Shown: piece by piece, positions 27,792-38,211 of the stretch | Layout of the letters: each line of letters begins with the position of its first letter | Position numbering within the stretch: the first letter of the stretch is position 1 | Origin: Prescottella equi | GTDB taxonomy: Bacteria; Actinomycetota; Actinomycetes; Mycobacteriales; Mycobacteriaceae | Direction of reading: 5' to 3' | NCBI RefSeq assembly: GCF_020171745.1 | Contig: NZ_JAIVAH010000020.1 | Span: 124,001-188,000, forward strand | DNA length: 64,000 nucleotides | Made by a program: the position numbers and the translations under genes | The notes under the pieces: model-generated | Told to the model about the DNA's origin: nothing | Seen by the model: only the letters and a program-made list of their open reading frames with translations | Databases searched by the model: none

Positions 27792-30361
27792 CGGGCCCCT
27801 TTCGCTTCCTCGGCACCCGCGGGTGCCGCATCCAGTTCGACGATCATCGTCAGCCCTCCACCGGGGGTGTCGGTGACCCCGACCGTGCCGCCCATCGCCT
27901 CGACGAATCCCTTGACCACCGACAACCCGAGCCCCACCCCCACGGTGTTGTCGCGGTCGCCGAGCCGCTGGAAGGCGTCGAAGACCTGCTCGTGTGTGCC
28001 TCGGGCCAGTCCCGGTCCGGTGTCGGCGACGGTGATCGTCATCAGGTCCCCCGCCCTTGCCGCACCGATCCGGACCGGTTCGTCGGGCGCGTAGCGCAGC
28101 GCGTTGTCGACCAGGTTCGCGATCACGCGCTCGAGCAGACCGGCGTCCGCCATCACCGCGGCGTCGCCCACCTCGACCTTGACCTGGTCGCGGACCCGAC
28201 GCGCGGAGCCGGGACCACCGAACCCCGCCCCGACCAGCGCCCGGTGCACCACCTCCTCGAGATAGACCCGGCGCAGCGTCGGCTTCACGACGCCCGCGGC
28301 GAGCCGCGAGGAGTCGAGCAGGTTCCCGACCAGGGCGGTCAGCTGATCGGTGGACTCCTCCACGGTCGCGAGCAGTTCCGCGGTGTCCTCGGGCGAGAAC
28401 TCGACGTCGTCGCTGCGCAGACTCGACACCGCGGCCTTGACGGCCGCGAGCGGGGTGCGCAGGTCGTGGCTGACCGCCGACAGCAGCGACCGGCGCAGCC
28501 GGTCGGCCTCCGCGAGGGCCTGCGCCTTGCTTGCCTCCTCCGCGAGCTGCCGCTGCCGGATCAGGCCCACGGCCTGGTTCGCGACGGCGTAGAGGACCTT
28601 GCGGTCACGGGCGCCCAGTTCCTCACCCGCGAGCAGCAGCGCGTACTCGCCGTCGCTCACCTCGCAGACCGTGCCGGCCTCGTCGATCGTGCTCGGCGCC
28701 GACGGTCCCGCGGCGCTGACGACACCCTCCCCGCGCCGGACGACGCTGACCCCGGTCTGCGAGTACGTTTCGCGCACCTTCTCGAGGAGCGCCGGCAGGT
28801 CCGCGCCGCGCAGCACCGATCCGGCGAACAGCGCGAGCAGTTCCGCCTCCTGCGACGCCCGCCTCGCCTCCCGGCTGCGTTTGGCCGCCGCGTCGACGAG
28901 GATCGCCACCGCGACCGCGACCACCAGCAGCACGATCGTGGTGATGAAGTTGTCGGGCTGGGCGATGGTGAAGCTGTAGAGCGGGGCGGTGAAGAAGTAG
29001 TTGAGGAGCAGCCCCGAGATCAGCGCCGACACGATCGCGGGGCCGACGCCGCCGAGCAGTGCCACCACGAGCACGACGACGAAGAAAAGCGCGTTCTGCC
29101 CGCCCACCCCGGCGAAGCGGTCGATCAGCCCCATCAGGACGGCGGCGATCGAGGGAACGACGACGGCGGCGAGCCACGAGACCGCGCGTCGTTCGCCGCG
29201 GCCGAGGAACGAGATCCGGTGCCGGGTCGCGGCCTCGTCGTGCGTGACCATGTGGACGTCGATCTTCTCGGACTGCTGGACTATCGCCGCCCCGATCCCC
29301 TCGTCGAGGATGCGGGCCCACCGCGACCGCCGCGACGTCCCGATGACCAACTGGGTGGCGTTGACCTCGCGGGCGAACTCGAGCAGCGTCGTCGGCACGT
29401 CGTCGCCGACGACGCTGTGCAGGCTCGCACCGATGCTCGTGGCGAGCTTGCGCACCTTCCCCATCTCGGCGGCGGCCACCCCTTCGATGCCGTCGCCCCG
29501 GACCACGTGCACGACCATCAGTTCCGCGCTCGCCTTGCCGGCGATGCGGCTCGCGCGGCGCACGAGGGTCTCGGACTCGGGTCCCCCGGTGACGGCGACG
29601 ACGACCCGTTCGCGCGCCTCCCACGTGTCGGTGATCTTGTTCTCGGCCCGGTACTTCGCGAGCGCGGCGTCCACCTGGTCCGCGACCCACAGCAACGCGA
29701 GTTCGCGCAGCGCCGTGAGATTTCCGCGCCGGAAGTAGTTGCCGAGCGCCGCGTCGACCTTCTCTGCCGAGTACACATTGCCGTGAGAGAGCCTGCGCCG
29801 CAGCGCCTCCGGGGTGATGTCGACGAGCTCCACCTGCGAGGCGGCCCGCACGACCGCGTCCGGCACGGTCTCCTGCTGCGTCACCCCGGTGATCTGCTGC
29901 ACCACGTCGTTGAGACTCTCGAGATGCTGGACATTGAGCGTGGAGAGCACGTCGATGCCGGCTTCGAGCAGTTCGTAGACGTCCTGCCAGCGTTTCTCGT
30001 TGCGGCTGCCCGGGGTGTTGGTGTGCGCGAGTTCGTCGACCAGCACCACCGCGGGCCGCCGGGCGAGCACCGCCTCCACATCCAGTTCCGGCATCGCCGT
30101 GCCGCGGTACTCGACGAGCTTCGGCGGGATCAACTCGAGACCCGCAGCCTGCTCGGCGGTGCGGGCGCGGCCGTGGGTTTCCACCACGGCCGCGACCACG
30201 TCACCGCCACGTTCGAGACGCCGATGCGCCTCCCCGAGCATCGCGTACGTCTTGCCGACGCCCGGCGCCGCACCGAGATAGATCCGCAACTCGCCGCGGC
30301 GCCGTGCGCGGTACTGCTCGGGACTGCTCACAACGCCATCATTCACCCGCGGAGGCCGCAT
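27788..30361 (-). CDS. kdpD: Sensor histidine kinase KdpD
   Basis: 857 aa from the ATG at 30361, near the usual length. Turgor/K+ sensor. Domains: KdpD N-terminal ATP-binding (LGAAPGVGKTYAMLGEA at 29-45; VDELAHTNTPGS), USP-like domain (VVVAVTGGPESETLVRRA), four membrane helices about 400-510, GAF-like linker, HisKA with His632 in SHDLRTPLAAVKAAV, and HATPase (NLVDNALRYAP, ADTGPGLARG, GVGLGLSVVKGFVEAMGG). The start overlaps the end of kdpC by 23 bases; GTG codons at 30346 or 30331 are alternatives that would still keep the domain. Confidence 0.95.
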   Translation of the reverse strand: MRPPRVNDGVVSSPEQYRARRRGELRIYLGAAPGVGKTYAMLGEAHRRLERGGDVVAAVVETHGRARTAEQAAGLELIPPKLVEYRGTAMPELDVEAVLARRPAVVLVDELAHTNTPGSRNEKRWQDVYELLEAGIDVLSTLNVQHLESLNDVVQQITGVTQQETVPDAVVRAASQVELVDITPEALRRRLSHGNVYSAEKVDAALGNYFRRGNLTALRELALLWVADQVDAALAKYRAENKITDTWEARERVVVAVTGGPESETLVRRASRIAGKASAELMVVHVVRGDGIEGVAAAEMGKVRKLATSIGASLHSVVGDDVPTTLLEFAREVNATQLVIGTSRRSRWARILDEGIGAAIVQQSEKIDVHMVTHDEAATRHRISFLGRGERRAVSWLAAVVVPSIAAVLMGLIDRFAGVGGQNALFFVVVLVVALLGGVGPAIVSALISGLLLNYFFTAPLYSFTIAQPDNFITTIVLLVVAVAVAILVDAAAKRSREARRASQEAELLALFAGSVLRGADLPALLEKVRETYSQTGVSVVRRGEGVVSAAGPSAPSTIDEAGTVCEVSDGEYALLLAGEELGARDRKVLYAVANQAVGLIRQRQLAEEASKAQALAEADRLRRSLLSAVSHDLRTPLAAVKAAVSSLRSDDVEFSPEDTAELLATVEESTDQLTALVGNLLDSSRLAAGVVKPTLRRVYLEEVVHRALVGAGFGGPGSARRVRDQVKVEVGDAAVMADAGLLERVIANLVDNALRYAPDEPVRIGAARAGDLMTITVADTGPGLARGTHEQVFDAFQRLGDRDNTVGVGLGLSVVKGFVEAMGGTVGVTDTPGGGLTMIVELDAAPAGAEEAKGAR

Positions 30362-30989
30362 TGCATCCAGGTGCGGTCAGTCCGAGCGCGACGTTGAGTT
30401 CGAGCACGTTCACCCGCTCGGCGCCGAGGAATCCGAGCTGACGGCCGTCGGTGTGCTGCGCGACGAGGTCCTGGACGCGGTCCTCGGTGAGCCCGGTGAC
30501 CTTTGCGACCCGAGGAACCTGCAGGTTCGCGTAGGCGGGCGAGATGTGCGGGTCGATGCCGGACCCGGATCCGGTCACCGCGTCCACCGGGACGTCCTGT
30601 GGGGCCACGCCCTCCCGCTCGGCGACCGCGGCACGACGTGCCTCGATGAAGCCGGCGAGCACCTCACTGCTGGGGCCTTGATTGCTCGGCAGAGCGGCGG
30701 CGGGATCGCCGGTCGCGAACGGGTCCTCGTCGGCGACGGAACCGACAACCCGATTGTGGAAGAACGGATCCGGCTCGCCGTCCGCGACCTGCGGATCCAC
30801 CCCGACCCAGCGGCTGCCCACGACGCACCCCGCGGCGTCGGTGACCGGGGAGCCCTCCGCGGACCCCGAACTGATGCGCCCGACACCCCACACCGCGGCC
30901 GGATACAGAACCCCGAGGATCGCCGTGAGCGCGAGCAGCACCAGCAGCCCGGCCCACACCTGCTTGAGGAAACCGATAGCGAATCTCAT
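30339..30989 (-). CDS. kdpC: K+-transporting ATPase subunit KdpC
   Basis: 216 aa, one N-terminal membrane helix (VWAGLLVLLALTAILGVLYPAAVW) then a periplasmic domain. KdpC stabilises the KdpA-KdpB contact. Family blocks: GSRWVGVDPQVADGEPDPFF, LPSNQGPSSEVLAGFIE, VTGSGSGIDPHISPAYANLQ, VPRVAKVTGLTEDRVQDLV, and the ending LGAERVNVLELNVAL. It starts 7 bases after kdpB. Confidence 0.96.
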   Translation of the reverse strand: MRFAIGFLKQVWAGLLVLLALTAILGVLYPAAVWGVGRISSGSAEGSPVTDAAGCVVGSRWVGVDPQVADGEPDPFFHNRVVGSVADEDPFATGDPAAALPSNQGPSSEVLAGFIEARRAAVAEREGVAPQDVPVDAVTGSGSGIDPHISPAYANLQVPRVAKVTGLTEDRVQDLVAQHTDGRQLGFLGAERVNVLELNVALGLTAPGCNAASAGE

Positions 30990-30996
30990 TGCAATT

Positions 30997-33123
30997 TCAC
31001 CCGATTCCAGGAATGAGGCGGACGACGAGGTCGATCAGCCAGATGCCGATGAAGGGGGTGACGACACCGCCCACACCGTAGATCAACAGGTTCCGGCCCA
31101 GCAGCTTCGACGCCGCCGCCGGACGGTAGCGAACACCCCTGAGCGCCAACGGGATCAGACCGATGATGACGAGCGCGTTGAAGATGACCGCGGACAGGAT
31201 CGCCGACTGCGGAGTCGCCAGGTGCATGATGTTCAGTACCGCGAGCTGCGGGTAGATCGCGCTGAACAGTGCCGGCAGGATCGCGAAGTACTTCGCGAGG
31301 TCGTTGGCGAGTGAGAACGTCGTGAGCGCACCGCGGGTGATCAGCAACTGCTTGCCGATCTCGACGACCTCGATCAGCTTGGTGGGATCCGAGTCGAGAT
31401 CCACCATGTTGCCGGCCTCCTTCGCGGCCGACGTGCCGGTGTTCATCGCGACGCCGACGTCGGCCTGAGCCAGGGCGGGGGCGTCGTTGGTGCCGTCGCC
31501 GGTCATCGCGACGAGGCGCCCGCCCTCCTGCTCCTGCCGGATCCGCTCGAGCTTGTCCTCGGGCGTGGCCTCGGCGATGAAGTCGTCGACGCCGGCCTCC
31601 TCGGCGATGGCCCGCGCGGTGAGCGGGTTGTCGCCGGTCACCATCACGGTGCGGATTCCCATGGCGCGCAGCTCGGCGAAGCGCTCGGCGATACCCGGCT
31701 TGACGACGTCGGTGAGCGCGATCACGCCGAGGACCGTCGCGGTGCCGCGTTCGGCGATCGCCACCACGAGCGGGGTGCCACCCGCGAGCGCGACCTTCTC
31801 GACGGAGTCCGACACGGCCGGATCGACCGCCGCACCGTAGCCGGCCACCCACGCCAGCACGGCGTCACCGGCGCCCTTGCGGATCTGCTGCGGCCCTGCC
31901 GCCGTCGCGATGTCGAGTCCACTCATGCGCGTCTGCGCCGTGAACGGGACGAACTCGGCGGCGCGCTCGTGGTCGGTGGCGTCGGCCCGGAGCCCGAACC
32001 TCTCGGCGCACAACTCGACGATGCTGCGCCCCTCGGGGGTGCCGTCGGCAAGGCTGGACAGCCGTGCCGCGGCGGCCAGTTCGTCCTCCGAACGGCCCGG
32101 GGCCGGGTAGAGCGCGGTGGCGCGGCGGTTGCCGAACGTGATGGTGCCGGTCTTGTCCATCAGCAGCGTGTCGATGTCGCCGGCGGCCTCGACCGCCCGG
32201 CCCGACATGGCCAGCACGTTGCGCTGCACCAGGCGGTCCATGCCGGCGATGCCGATCGCGGACAGCAACGCACCGATCGTGGTGGGGATCAGGCAGACCA
32301 GCAGCGCGATGAGTTTGATCGGGTCCTGCTCCTGGCCGGCGTACTGGCCCATCGGCCCGATCGCGACCACAGCGAGCAGGAAGATGATCGTGAGCGACGC
32401 GAGCAGGATGTTCAGCGCGATCTCGTTGGGCGTCTTCTTGCGCGATGCGCCCTCGACGAGCGCGATCATCCGGTCCACGAACGACTGCCCCGGCGCACAC
32501 GTGATCTGCACGACGATCCGGTCCGACAGCACCGTGGTGCCACCGGTGACCGCACACCGATCACCACCGGACTCGCGCACGACCGGCGCGGATTCGCCGG
32601 TGATGGCCGACTCGTCGACGGTCGCGATGCCCTCGACGACGTCGCCGTCACCGGGGATGACCTCGCCCGCCTCGACCACCACCGTGTCGCCGATCACGAG
32701 CGAGGTGGCCGAGACCTCCTCGACCGCGCCGGACGGCGTGATCCGTCGGGCGACCGTGTCCTGCTTCACCTTCCGCAGGCTCGCCGCCTGCGCCTTGCCG
32801 CGCCCCTCGGCCACGGACTCGGCCAGGTTCGCGAAGATCACCGTGAACCAGAGCCACGCGGCGATCGCCCACGAGAACACCGTCGGCTGCGCGATCGCCA
32901 TCACCGTGGTCACGACGGACCCGACGAGGACGACGAACATCACCGGGTTGCGGGCTTGGTGTCGCGGGTCGAGTTTGCGCACCGCGCCGGGCAGCGACGT
33001 GATCAGCTGCCGGGGGCTGAAGATTCCGGCCTTGACCGGAGAGTGACCGTGCGAGGAATCCTCGTCGGGCACGTCGGTTCGGACGTCGGTCACAGGGACC
33101 GTCGTGTGGGTTTGAAGACTCAT
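30997..33123 (-). CDS. kdpB: K+-transporting P-type ATPase subunit KdpB
   Basis: 708 aa. The ATP-hydrolysing subunit. Asp323 in [16 protein letters not shown] is phosphorylated; other blocks are [15 protein letters not shown] (actuator TGES), [11 protein letters not shown] (nucleotide binding), and [20 protein letters not shown]. Seven hydrophobic segments fit the usual topology. The start overlaps kdpA's stop by 4 bases (ATGA). Confidence 0.97.
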   Translation of the reverse strand: MSLQTHTTVPVTDVRTDVPDEDSSHGHSPVKAGIFSPRQLITSLPGAVRKLDPRHQARNPVMFVVLVGSVVTTVMAIAQPTVFSWAIAAWLWFTVIFANLAESVAEGRGKAQAASLRKVKQDTVARRITPSGAVEEVSATSLVIGDTVVVEAGEVIPGDGDVVEGIATVDESAITGESAPVVRESGGDRCAVTGGTTVLSDRIVVQITCAPGQSFVDRMIALVEGASRKKTPNEIALNILLASLTIIFLLAVVAIGPMGQYAGQEQDPIKLIALLVCLIPTTIGALLSAIGIAGMDRLVQRNVLAMSGRAVEAAGDIDTLLMDKTGTITFGNRRATALYPAPGRSEDELAAAARLSSLADGTPEGRSIVELCAERFGLRADATDHERAAEFVPFTAQTRMSGLDIATAAGPQQIRKGAGDAVLAWVAGYGAAVDPAVSDSVEKVALAGGTPLVVAIAERGTATVLGVIALTDVVKPGIAERFAELRAMGIRTVMVTGDNPLTARAIAEEAGVDDFIAEATPEDKLERIRQEQEGGRLVAMTGDGTNDAPALAQADVGVAMNTGTSAAKEAGNMVDLDSDPTKLIEVVEIGKQLLITRGALTTFSLANDLAKYFAILPALFSAIYPQLAVLNIMHLATPQSAILSAVIFNALVIIGLIPLALRGVRYRPAAASKLLGRNLLIYGVGGVVTPFIGIWLIDLVVRLIPGIG

Positions 33124-34820
33124 TGCAGGGCCTCCGAGATGGGCCCGAGAGCGAGGGCCGGGAAGAAGGTGAGAGCCGCGACCAGCACGACGGTGCCGGT
33201 GAGCAGTCCCGTGAACATGGGGCCGGACGTGGGCAGGGTGCCCGCGCCGGCGGGTGTCTTGCGCTGCGCCGACAGCGATCCCGCGAGCGCGAGGACGAAC
33301 AGGATCGGCAGGAAGCGTCCCAGCAGCATGCAGACGCCGAGCGCGGACTGGAACCAGTCGCTCGTGACCGTGAGTCCGCCGAACGCGCTGCCGTTGTTGT
33401 TCGACGCCGACGCGAACGCGTAGAGCACCTCGGTGAAGCCGTGGATCGAGCCGGGGGTTCCGGGATCGCCACTGTTGCCGAGGTATCCGACGGTGGAACC
33501 GAGGATGACGGTGATGCCGGTGCCGACGAGCACCAGGGCGGGCATCACGAGCACCGACAGCGCCGCGAGCGTGATCTCCCGCTGCCCCAGCTTCTTTCCG
33601 AGGTATTCGGGGGTGCGCCCGACCAGCAGGCCGCCCACGAAGACGGCGATCAGGGCGAGCACGAGGATGCCGTACATACCGGTGCCGACGCCGCCGGGTG
33701 CGATCTCGCCGAGCAGCATGTTCAGCAGCACCGCACCGCCTCCGAGCGGAGACATGCTGTCGTGCGCGGAGTTCACCGCGCCGGTGCTCGTCCCGGTCGT
33801 GGCCACCGCGAACAGTGCCGAACCGGGGATTCCGAAGCGAACTTCCTTGCCCTCCATCATCGATCCGGCGGCGTTGGCTGCGACGCCGCGCGCCCCGGAC
33901 TCGGCTGCGAGGGTCACCGCGAGCAGTCCGAAGAACAGCGTCGACATGACGGCGAGGAGCGTCAGGCCCTGCCGGCGATCGCCGACCATCGTGCCGAACG
34001 TGCGGGTGAGACTCACCGGGATCAGCAGGATCGCGAGGATCTCGACGATGTTGGTGATCGGGGTGGGGTTCTCGAACGGGTGCGCCGAGTTGGCGGCCAG
34101 GATGCCACCGCCGTTGGTGCCGAGTTCCTTGATCGCCTCCTGCGACGCCACCGGGGCGAGCGCGTTGGTGACGGCGTTCCCGTCGAGTCCGGTGGACGAG
34201 AATCCGGTCCGGAACGACTGGATCACCCCCTGGCTCAGCAGGATCAGGGCGATCACGAACGCGAAGGGCAGCAGGATGCGCAGGCAGCCACGGGTGAGAT
34301 CGACCCAGAAGTTGCCGATCTCACCGCCGCGCGAGACCCGGACGAATCCGCGGATCAGCGCGGCGGCCACGGCCATGCCGACCGCGGCGGACACGAAGTT
34401 CTGGACCGCCAGGCCGGCGGCCTGCGTCAGGTGGCTCATCGTCGTCTCCGGGACATACGACTGCCAGTTGGTGTTGGCGACGAACGACGCCGCGGTGTTG
34501 AACGCGACGGCGGGACTCACGCCCTCCAGGCCGCCGCTGAGCGGCAGCACTCCCTGGATCCGCTGCAGGAAGTACAGCAGCAGCACGCTCGCGGCCGAGA
34601 AGCCGAGCAGGCTGCCGGCGTAGCCGTACCAGGTCTGTTCGGTGCGGGGATTGATCCGGCACAGCCGGTACAGGAGGGATTCGATGCGCAGATCGCCGGA
34701 CCGGAGATCTGTGTCGGTGGTGTAGACCTTCGCCATGTAGTCACCGACGGGGACGTACAGAATCGCTAGCACGGCAACGACCAGTGCTATCTGCAGTCCC
34801 GCTGCGAGAGCGGGATTCAT
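33120..34820 (-). CDS. kdpA: K+-transporting ATPase subunit KdpA
   Basis: 566 aa with ten membrane helices. K+ channel-like subunit. The four selectivity-filter segments are visible: [51 protein letters not shown], and [13 protein letters not shown]. The ATG at 34820 lies 19 bases after the kdpF stop. Confidence 0.97.
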   Translation of the reverse strand: MNPALAAGLQIALVVAVLAILYVPVGDYMAKVYTTDTDLRSGDLRIESLLYRLCRINPRTEQTWYGYAGSLLGFSAASVLLLYFLQRIQGVLPLSGGLEGVSPAVAFNTAASFVANTNWQSYVPETTMSHLTQAAGLAVQNFVSAAVGMAVAAALIRGFVRVSRGGEIGNFWVDLTRGCLRILLPFAFVIALILLSQGVIQSFRTGFSSTGLDGNAVTNALAPVASQEAIKELGTNGGGILAANSAHPFENPTPITNIVEILAILLIPVSLTRTFGTMVGDRRQGLTLLAVMSTLFFGLLAVTLAAESGARGVAANAAGSMMEGKEVRFGIPGSALFAVATTGTSTGAVNSAHDSMSPLGGGAVLLNMLLGEIAPGGVGTGMYGILVLALIAVFVGGLLVGRTPEYLGKKLGQREITLAALSVLVMPALVLVGTGITVILGSTVGYLGNSGDPGTPGSIHGFTEVLYAFASASNNNGSAFGGLTVTSDWFQSALGVCMLLGRFLPILFVLALAGSLSAQRKTPAGAGTLPTSGPMFTGLLTGTVVLVAALTFFPALALGPISEALQ

Positions 34821-34839
34821 GTATCAGACCTCTCGAGGA

Positions 34840-34938
34840 CTAGAACCGCTCGGGGTTCAGGAGCGCGATGAGCAGGTAGATCACCAGTGCGGCGGCGATC
34901 ACGACGACGGCGACACTGACCGTCCCGGCGACCGTCAC
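34840..34938 (-). CDS. kdpF: K+-transporting ATPase small subunit KdpF
   Basis: 32 aa starting GTG at 34938: VTVAGTVSVAVVVIAAALVI then a short segment ending LLNPERF. It is a single membrane helix with the xxLLNPERF ending typical of KdpF, which stabilises the Kdp complex. The stop lies 19 bases before kdpA, and the start overlaps the stop of the preceding small ORF as GTGA. Short enough to be missed by ordinary calling. Confidence 0.9.
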   Translation of the reverse strand: MTVAGTVSVAVVVIAAALVIYLLIALLNPERF

Positions 34939-35027
34939 CTGACACTCCTCGTCTGCAGACCACGCAGCACCAGCGCACAGACGGCGAACACTCCGATGAT
35001 CAACCCGACGTAGGCCAAATCAGCCAT
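34935..35027 (-). CDS. 30-residue membrane protein upstream of kdpF, unnamed
   Basis: ATG at 35027, with AGAGGA 5 bases upstream, an excellent ribosome site. The peptide begins MADLAYVGLIIGVFAVCALV and ends LRGLQTRSVR: one membrane helix followed by a positively charged tail. Its TGA overlaps the kdpF GTG (GTGA), so the two are translationally coupled. No function is known to me. It may be an additional small subunit or a leader that sets kdpF translation. Confidence 0.7.
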   Translation of the reverse strand: MADLAYVGLIIGVFAVCALVLRGLQTRSVR

Positions 35028-35186
35028 GACGTTCCTCTTCCGACTTCCTCGTAGGGCGCGCCTGACGACGGCGCGACGTGGAGCGCCGCAACTCGGGCGC
35101 CTACTGGAGGGTGCACCCGTTTCGAACCCGCGAACGTCGCCCTGACGCTCTGCTGACGCCGGAATCTGAACGCATTGACGCGATCT

Positions 35187-35834
35187 TTACGCGCCGTCCA
35201 GCAACGCGTTCACCGACGCGGGCACCGGCACACCCTCGTCCACCCACGGGGCGCGGATCGGTTCGCCCGCAACCGTTCGCAGCGGCACCACACCCGCCCA
35301 CACCCGCGGATCGGCGTCGCCCTCGCTCGGCGGCGCGGCGCGCACCTTGACCGTCCAGTGGCCGGGGTCGATCGGCAGGGCGATCGTGAGGGTCGCCGCC
35401 AGTTCCTTGCGGGTCGACGCGCGCACCTCGGCGCTGCGGCCCGGGATGAGCGAATCCGACAGTTCGACGAGCGCGGACTCGGCCTCGGCCCGCTCGAGCG
35501 GTGCGAGGTTGCCGTACACGACCGCGGATCGATAGTTCGCGGAGGAGTTGAAGAGGTTGTCTGCCACGACGATTCCGTCGAGAAGCGTCACGCACAGCGA
35601 TGCGGGCGCGCCGGCCGCGACGTGCCGCAACGCACCGGCCCCCGTCGATCCGTGCAGCAGGATCCGGTCGCCGACGCGGGCGTAGAGCATCGGCACGGCC
35701 CACGGTCGGCCGTCGACGACGGTCGCGAGCGTGCCGAAGGCACAGGCGTCGAGCACCGAGTCCAGGTCGGCGCGGGAATCGCGGGAGCGTTCGGAGAGTC
35801 GTCCGATGCGGCACAGGGCTGTCGTGTTGGTCAT
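35187..35834 (-). CDS. Pyridoxamine 5'-phosphate oxidase-like FMN-binding protein
   Basis: 215 aa from ATG at 35834 (MTNTTALCRIGRLSERS). The split-barrel flavin fold is indicated by LDACAFGTLATVVDGRPWAV, DRILLHGSTGAGALRHVAAG, PASLCVTLLDGIVV and NYRSAVVYG. Members include vitamin B6 oxidases, F420-linked reductases and nitroimidazole-type reductases; the substrate is not determined. It is divergent from a MocR regulator, a common arrangement for PLP- or B6-related genes. It lies 159 bases upstream of the kdp small ORF, on the same strand. Confidence 0.75.
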   Translation of the reverse strand: MTNTTALCRIGRLSERSRDSRADLDSVLDACAFGTLATVVDGRPWAVPMLYARVGDRILLHGSTGAGALRHVAAGAPASLCVTLLDGIVVADNLFNSSANYRSAVVYGNLAPLERAEAESALVELSDSLIPGRSAEVRASTRKELAATLTIALPIDPGHWTVKVRAAPPSEGDADPRVWAGVVPLRTVAGEPIRAPWVDEGVPVPASVNALLDGA

Positions 35835-35846
35835 ACCGACCACCCT

Positions 35847-35861
35847 GGCCAATTAGTGGCC
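35847..35861. promoter_or_regulatory. Inverted repeat GGCCA-N5-TGGCC in the MocR divergent region
   Basis: A perfect 5-base dyad 13 bases upstream of the PPOX start codon and 53 bases before the MocR start. Candidate operator for the divergent regulator; MocR sites are often direct repeats, so this is tentative. Confidence 0.35.
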
Positions 35862-35913
35862 GCTACAACAGGTCCAGATTCGACGCTTTGACCAGACCAG
35901 TATTCTGCTCGGT

Positions 35914-37386
35914 GTGGCCCGGATCTCACGCACGTCGACCCTGCACCTCACGCTGCCCGACACCGACGAGCCGCTCCGGCAGCGGATCGCCGGGGCGATG
36001 GTCACAGCGCTGCGCGCCGGCGCACTCGGACCCGGGGACCTCCTGCCCGCCAGCAGAGTCCTCGCCGCCGAACTGGGCGTGTCACGTTCCGCCGTCGTCG
36101 ACGCGTACGACGAACTCGCCGCCGCCGGCTTCGTCGACTCCCGGGCCGGATCGGGTACCCGGGTCGCGGCCGGCGCCGATGTCGCCGCCCACGCCGGCGT
36201 GACGCCGCACGTCACCCCGACAGCGGAGGCGACGGTGTCGTCCCGCCCCGCTCACCGCGCCGCCACACTGGATCTCTCCCCCGGCTACCCGGACACCGAC
36301 CTGATCTCCCCGCGGGACTGGCGCTCGGCATGGCGCGCGGCGACCGCCGGACCCGTACCGAACACCCCGCCCGGCCCGGGAGGACATCGGCGACTGCGCG
36401 AGGCGCTCGCGGTGCACCTGCGCCGCACCCGCGGGATCGTGGCGGACGCCGACGAGATCGTCGTGGTACCCGGAGCACTCGCAGCCCTGCGAACCCTCGT
36501 CAACGCCGCGAACCTGCCCGGGAAACAGATCGCGTTCGAGGATCCCGGCTACGCGAAGGCCCGAGCGGCGCTCGCGGCCACCGGCGCCCGAATCCGTCCC
36601 GTCCCGGTCGACCTCGACGGCATCGATCCCACAGCCCTGCGCCCTGCCGACGCCGCGGTGTACTGCACACCGGCGCACCAGTATCCGATGGGCTCGCGGC
36701 TGTCGGCGGCCCGCCGGGCGGCACTCGTCGCCGACGCCACCGCGACGGGTCGACTGATCGTCGAGGACGACTACGACGGCGAATTCCGGTACGGCGTCGC
36801 AACGCTGCCCGCACTGCGCGCAATCGAGGGCGGACGCGCGCAGGTGGCGTACGTCGGCACGGCGTCGAAGATTCTCTCGCCGTCGCTGCGACTCGCGTGG
36901 CTCGTCCCCCCGGCAGCCCTGCTGCCCCGCGTGCACGACGCCCTCGCGGTGAGCGGCGAGACCGCCTGCGCCGTCACGGCGGACGCGTTCGCGAGATTCA
37001 TCGAATCGGGCGCTCTCACCAGGCATCTCGCCCGGACGTCGCGGACGTACGCGGCCCGCAGGCAAGCGTTCGTCGATGCGCTGCGGGCGCACCTACCCGA
37101 CGTGGAGCCCATGGGTGTGGAGGCCGGACTGCATGTGGCGCTGCACCTTCCGGACGATGTCGACGACACCGCGGTCGCCGACGAGATCGGTCGGCGCGGC
37201 GTCGTCGTCCGCGGCCTGGGCGCGTACCGAGCGGGCCCGGACGGACCGCGGGGGCTGCTGTGCGGTTACGCGCGGCTTCCCGAATCCCGCGCGGACGAGG
37301 CGGCTCGAGTGATCGCCGACGTCATCCGCGAACGAGTCGCGGACGTGGCTGACACCGGGGACAGCTGTAGGACGAGCGGTTCATGA
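35914..37386 (+). CDS. MocR-type (GntR-aminotransferase fusion) transcriptional regulator, PdxR-like
   Basis: 490 aa, GTG start. Residues 1-85 are a GntR winged helix ([41 protein letters not shown]). Residues 110-480 are a fold-type I aminotransferase domain, with SASK-equivalent [17 protein letters not shown] giving the PLP lysine and [10 protein letters not shown]-equivalent [12 protein letters not shown]. Such proteins sense PLP and often activate B6 synthesis or act on adjacent divergent genes. The 3' end overlaps the convergent mutM by 65 bases, unusual for a core gene. Confidence 0.88.
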   Translation: MARISRTSTLHLTLPDTDEPLRQRIAGAMVTALRAGALGPGDLLPASRVLAAELGVSRSAVVDAYDELAAAGFVDSRAGSGTRVAAGADVAAHAGVTPHVTPTAEATVSSRPAHRAATLDLSPGYPDTDLISPRDWRSAWRAATAGPVPNTPPGPGGHRRLREALAVHLRRTRGIVADADEIVVVPGALAALRTLVNAANLPGKQIAFEDPGYAKARAALAATGARIRPVPVDLDGIDPTALRPADAAVYCTPAHQYPMGSRLSAARRAALVADATATGRLIVEDDYDGEFRYGVATLPALRAIEGGRAQVAYVGTASKILSPSLRLAWLVPPAALLPRVHDALAVSGETACAVTADAFARFIESGALTRHLARTSRTYAARRQAFVDALRAHLPDVEPMGVEAGLHVALHLPDDVDDTAVADEIGRRGVVVRGLGAYRAGPDGPRGLLCGYARLPESRADEAARVIADVIRERVADVADTGDSCRTSGS

Positions 37387-38188
37387 ACTTCTCGCGGCGG
37401 ATCGGTGCCCCGCAGCGCCCGCACGGCAGGTCCTCCTGCCCGTAGGCGTGGAGGGACCGGTCGAAATAGCCGGACTGGCCGTTGACGTTGACGTACAACG
37501 CATCGAACGACGTGCCGCCCTGGTCGAGTGCCTCGATCATGACGTCTCGGGCCGCGTCGAGCAGGAGTCGCAACCGCGGGCCGCTGAGTCTGTCGGTGGG
37601 ACGGTTGCCGTGAATCTCGGCCCGCCACAACGCTTCGTCGGCGTAGATGTTGCCCACCCCGGACACCACGGTCTGGTCGAGGAGGGCGCGCTTGATCTCG
37701 GTGTGCTTGGCGCGCAACGTCTTCACGACGACATCGGGGTCGAAACGTGGATCGAGCGGATCACGGGCGATGTGCGCGACCGAGTCCGGCACGACGGTGC
37801 CGTCGACGGTCACGAGGTCGGCCAGCGCCCACCCCCCGAAGGTCCGCTGGTCGACGAAGCGCAGGTCGATGCCGGACTCGAGGCGCGCCCGGATCCGGAG
37901 GTGCTTCTCGTCGGGCACCGTCGGATCCTGCACGAGCATCTGCCCGCTCATCCCCAGATGGACGACGATCGCGACGGAACTCGGTTCGAGGACGAGCCAC
38001 AGGTACTTGCCGCGGCGCTCGGCCGACACCACCGTCTGGCCTTCGAGACGCCCGGCGAGGTCGAGGGAGCCCGGCAGATGCCGGCGCACCGCACGCGGAT
38101 GCAGGACCTCGACGTCGGCGATGGTGTGTCCGACGACGTGGGCCTCGAGGCCCCGTCGGACGACCTCGACCTCGGGAAGTTCCGGCAC
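37322..38188 (-). CDS. mutM: Formamidopyrimidine-DNA glycosylase (Fpg/MutM)
   Basis: 288 aa, GTG start. Removes oxidised purines such as 8-oxoguanine, with AP lyase activity. After the initiator the mature N-terminus is [14 protein letters not shown], with Pro as nucleophile. Other blocks: GRRGKYLWL-type [25 protein letters not shown], the H2[20 protein letters not shown], and the C-terminal zinc finger (CGRCGAP, then SSYSCPRCQ). The frame extending to 38275 is ignored. Stop lies inside the MocR gene's 3' end. It is followed upstream by rnc at 38212. Confidence 0.97.
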   Translation of the reverse strand: MPELPEVEVVRRGLEAHVVGHTIADVEVLHPRAVRRHLPGSLDLAGRLEGQTVVSAERRGKYLWLVLEPSSVAIVVHLGMSGQMLVQDPTVPDEKHLRIRARLESGIDLRFVDQRTFGGWALADLVTVDGTVVPDSVAHIARDPLDPRFDPDVVVKTLRAKHTEIKRALLDQTVVSGVGNIYADEALWRAEIHGNRPTDRLSGPRLRLLLDAARDVMIEALDQGGTSFDALYVNVNGQSGYFDRSLHAYGQEDLPCGRCGAPIRREKFMNRSSYSCPRCQPRPRLVRG

Positions 38189-38211
38189 GCTGCGTCCTCG
38201 ACCTGTACCGG

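Noticed and set aside
35028-35186. c-di-AMP (ydaO) riboswitch before kdp
   Set aside because: No conserved ydaO core or paired architecture could be recognised in this 159-base region.
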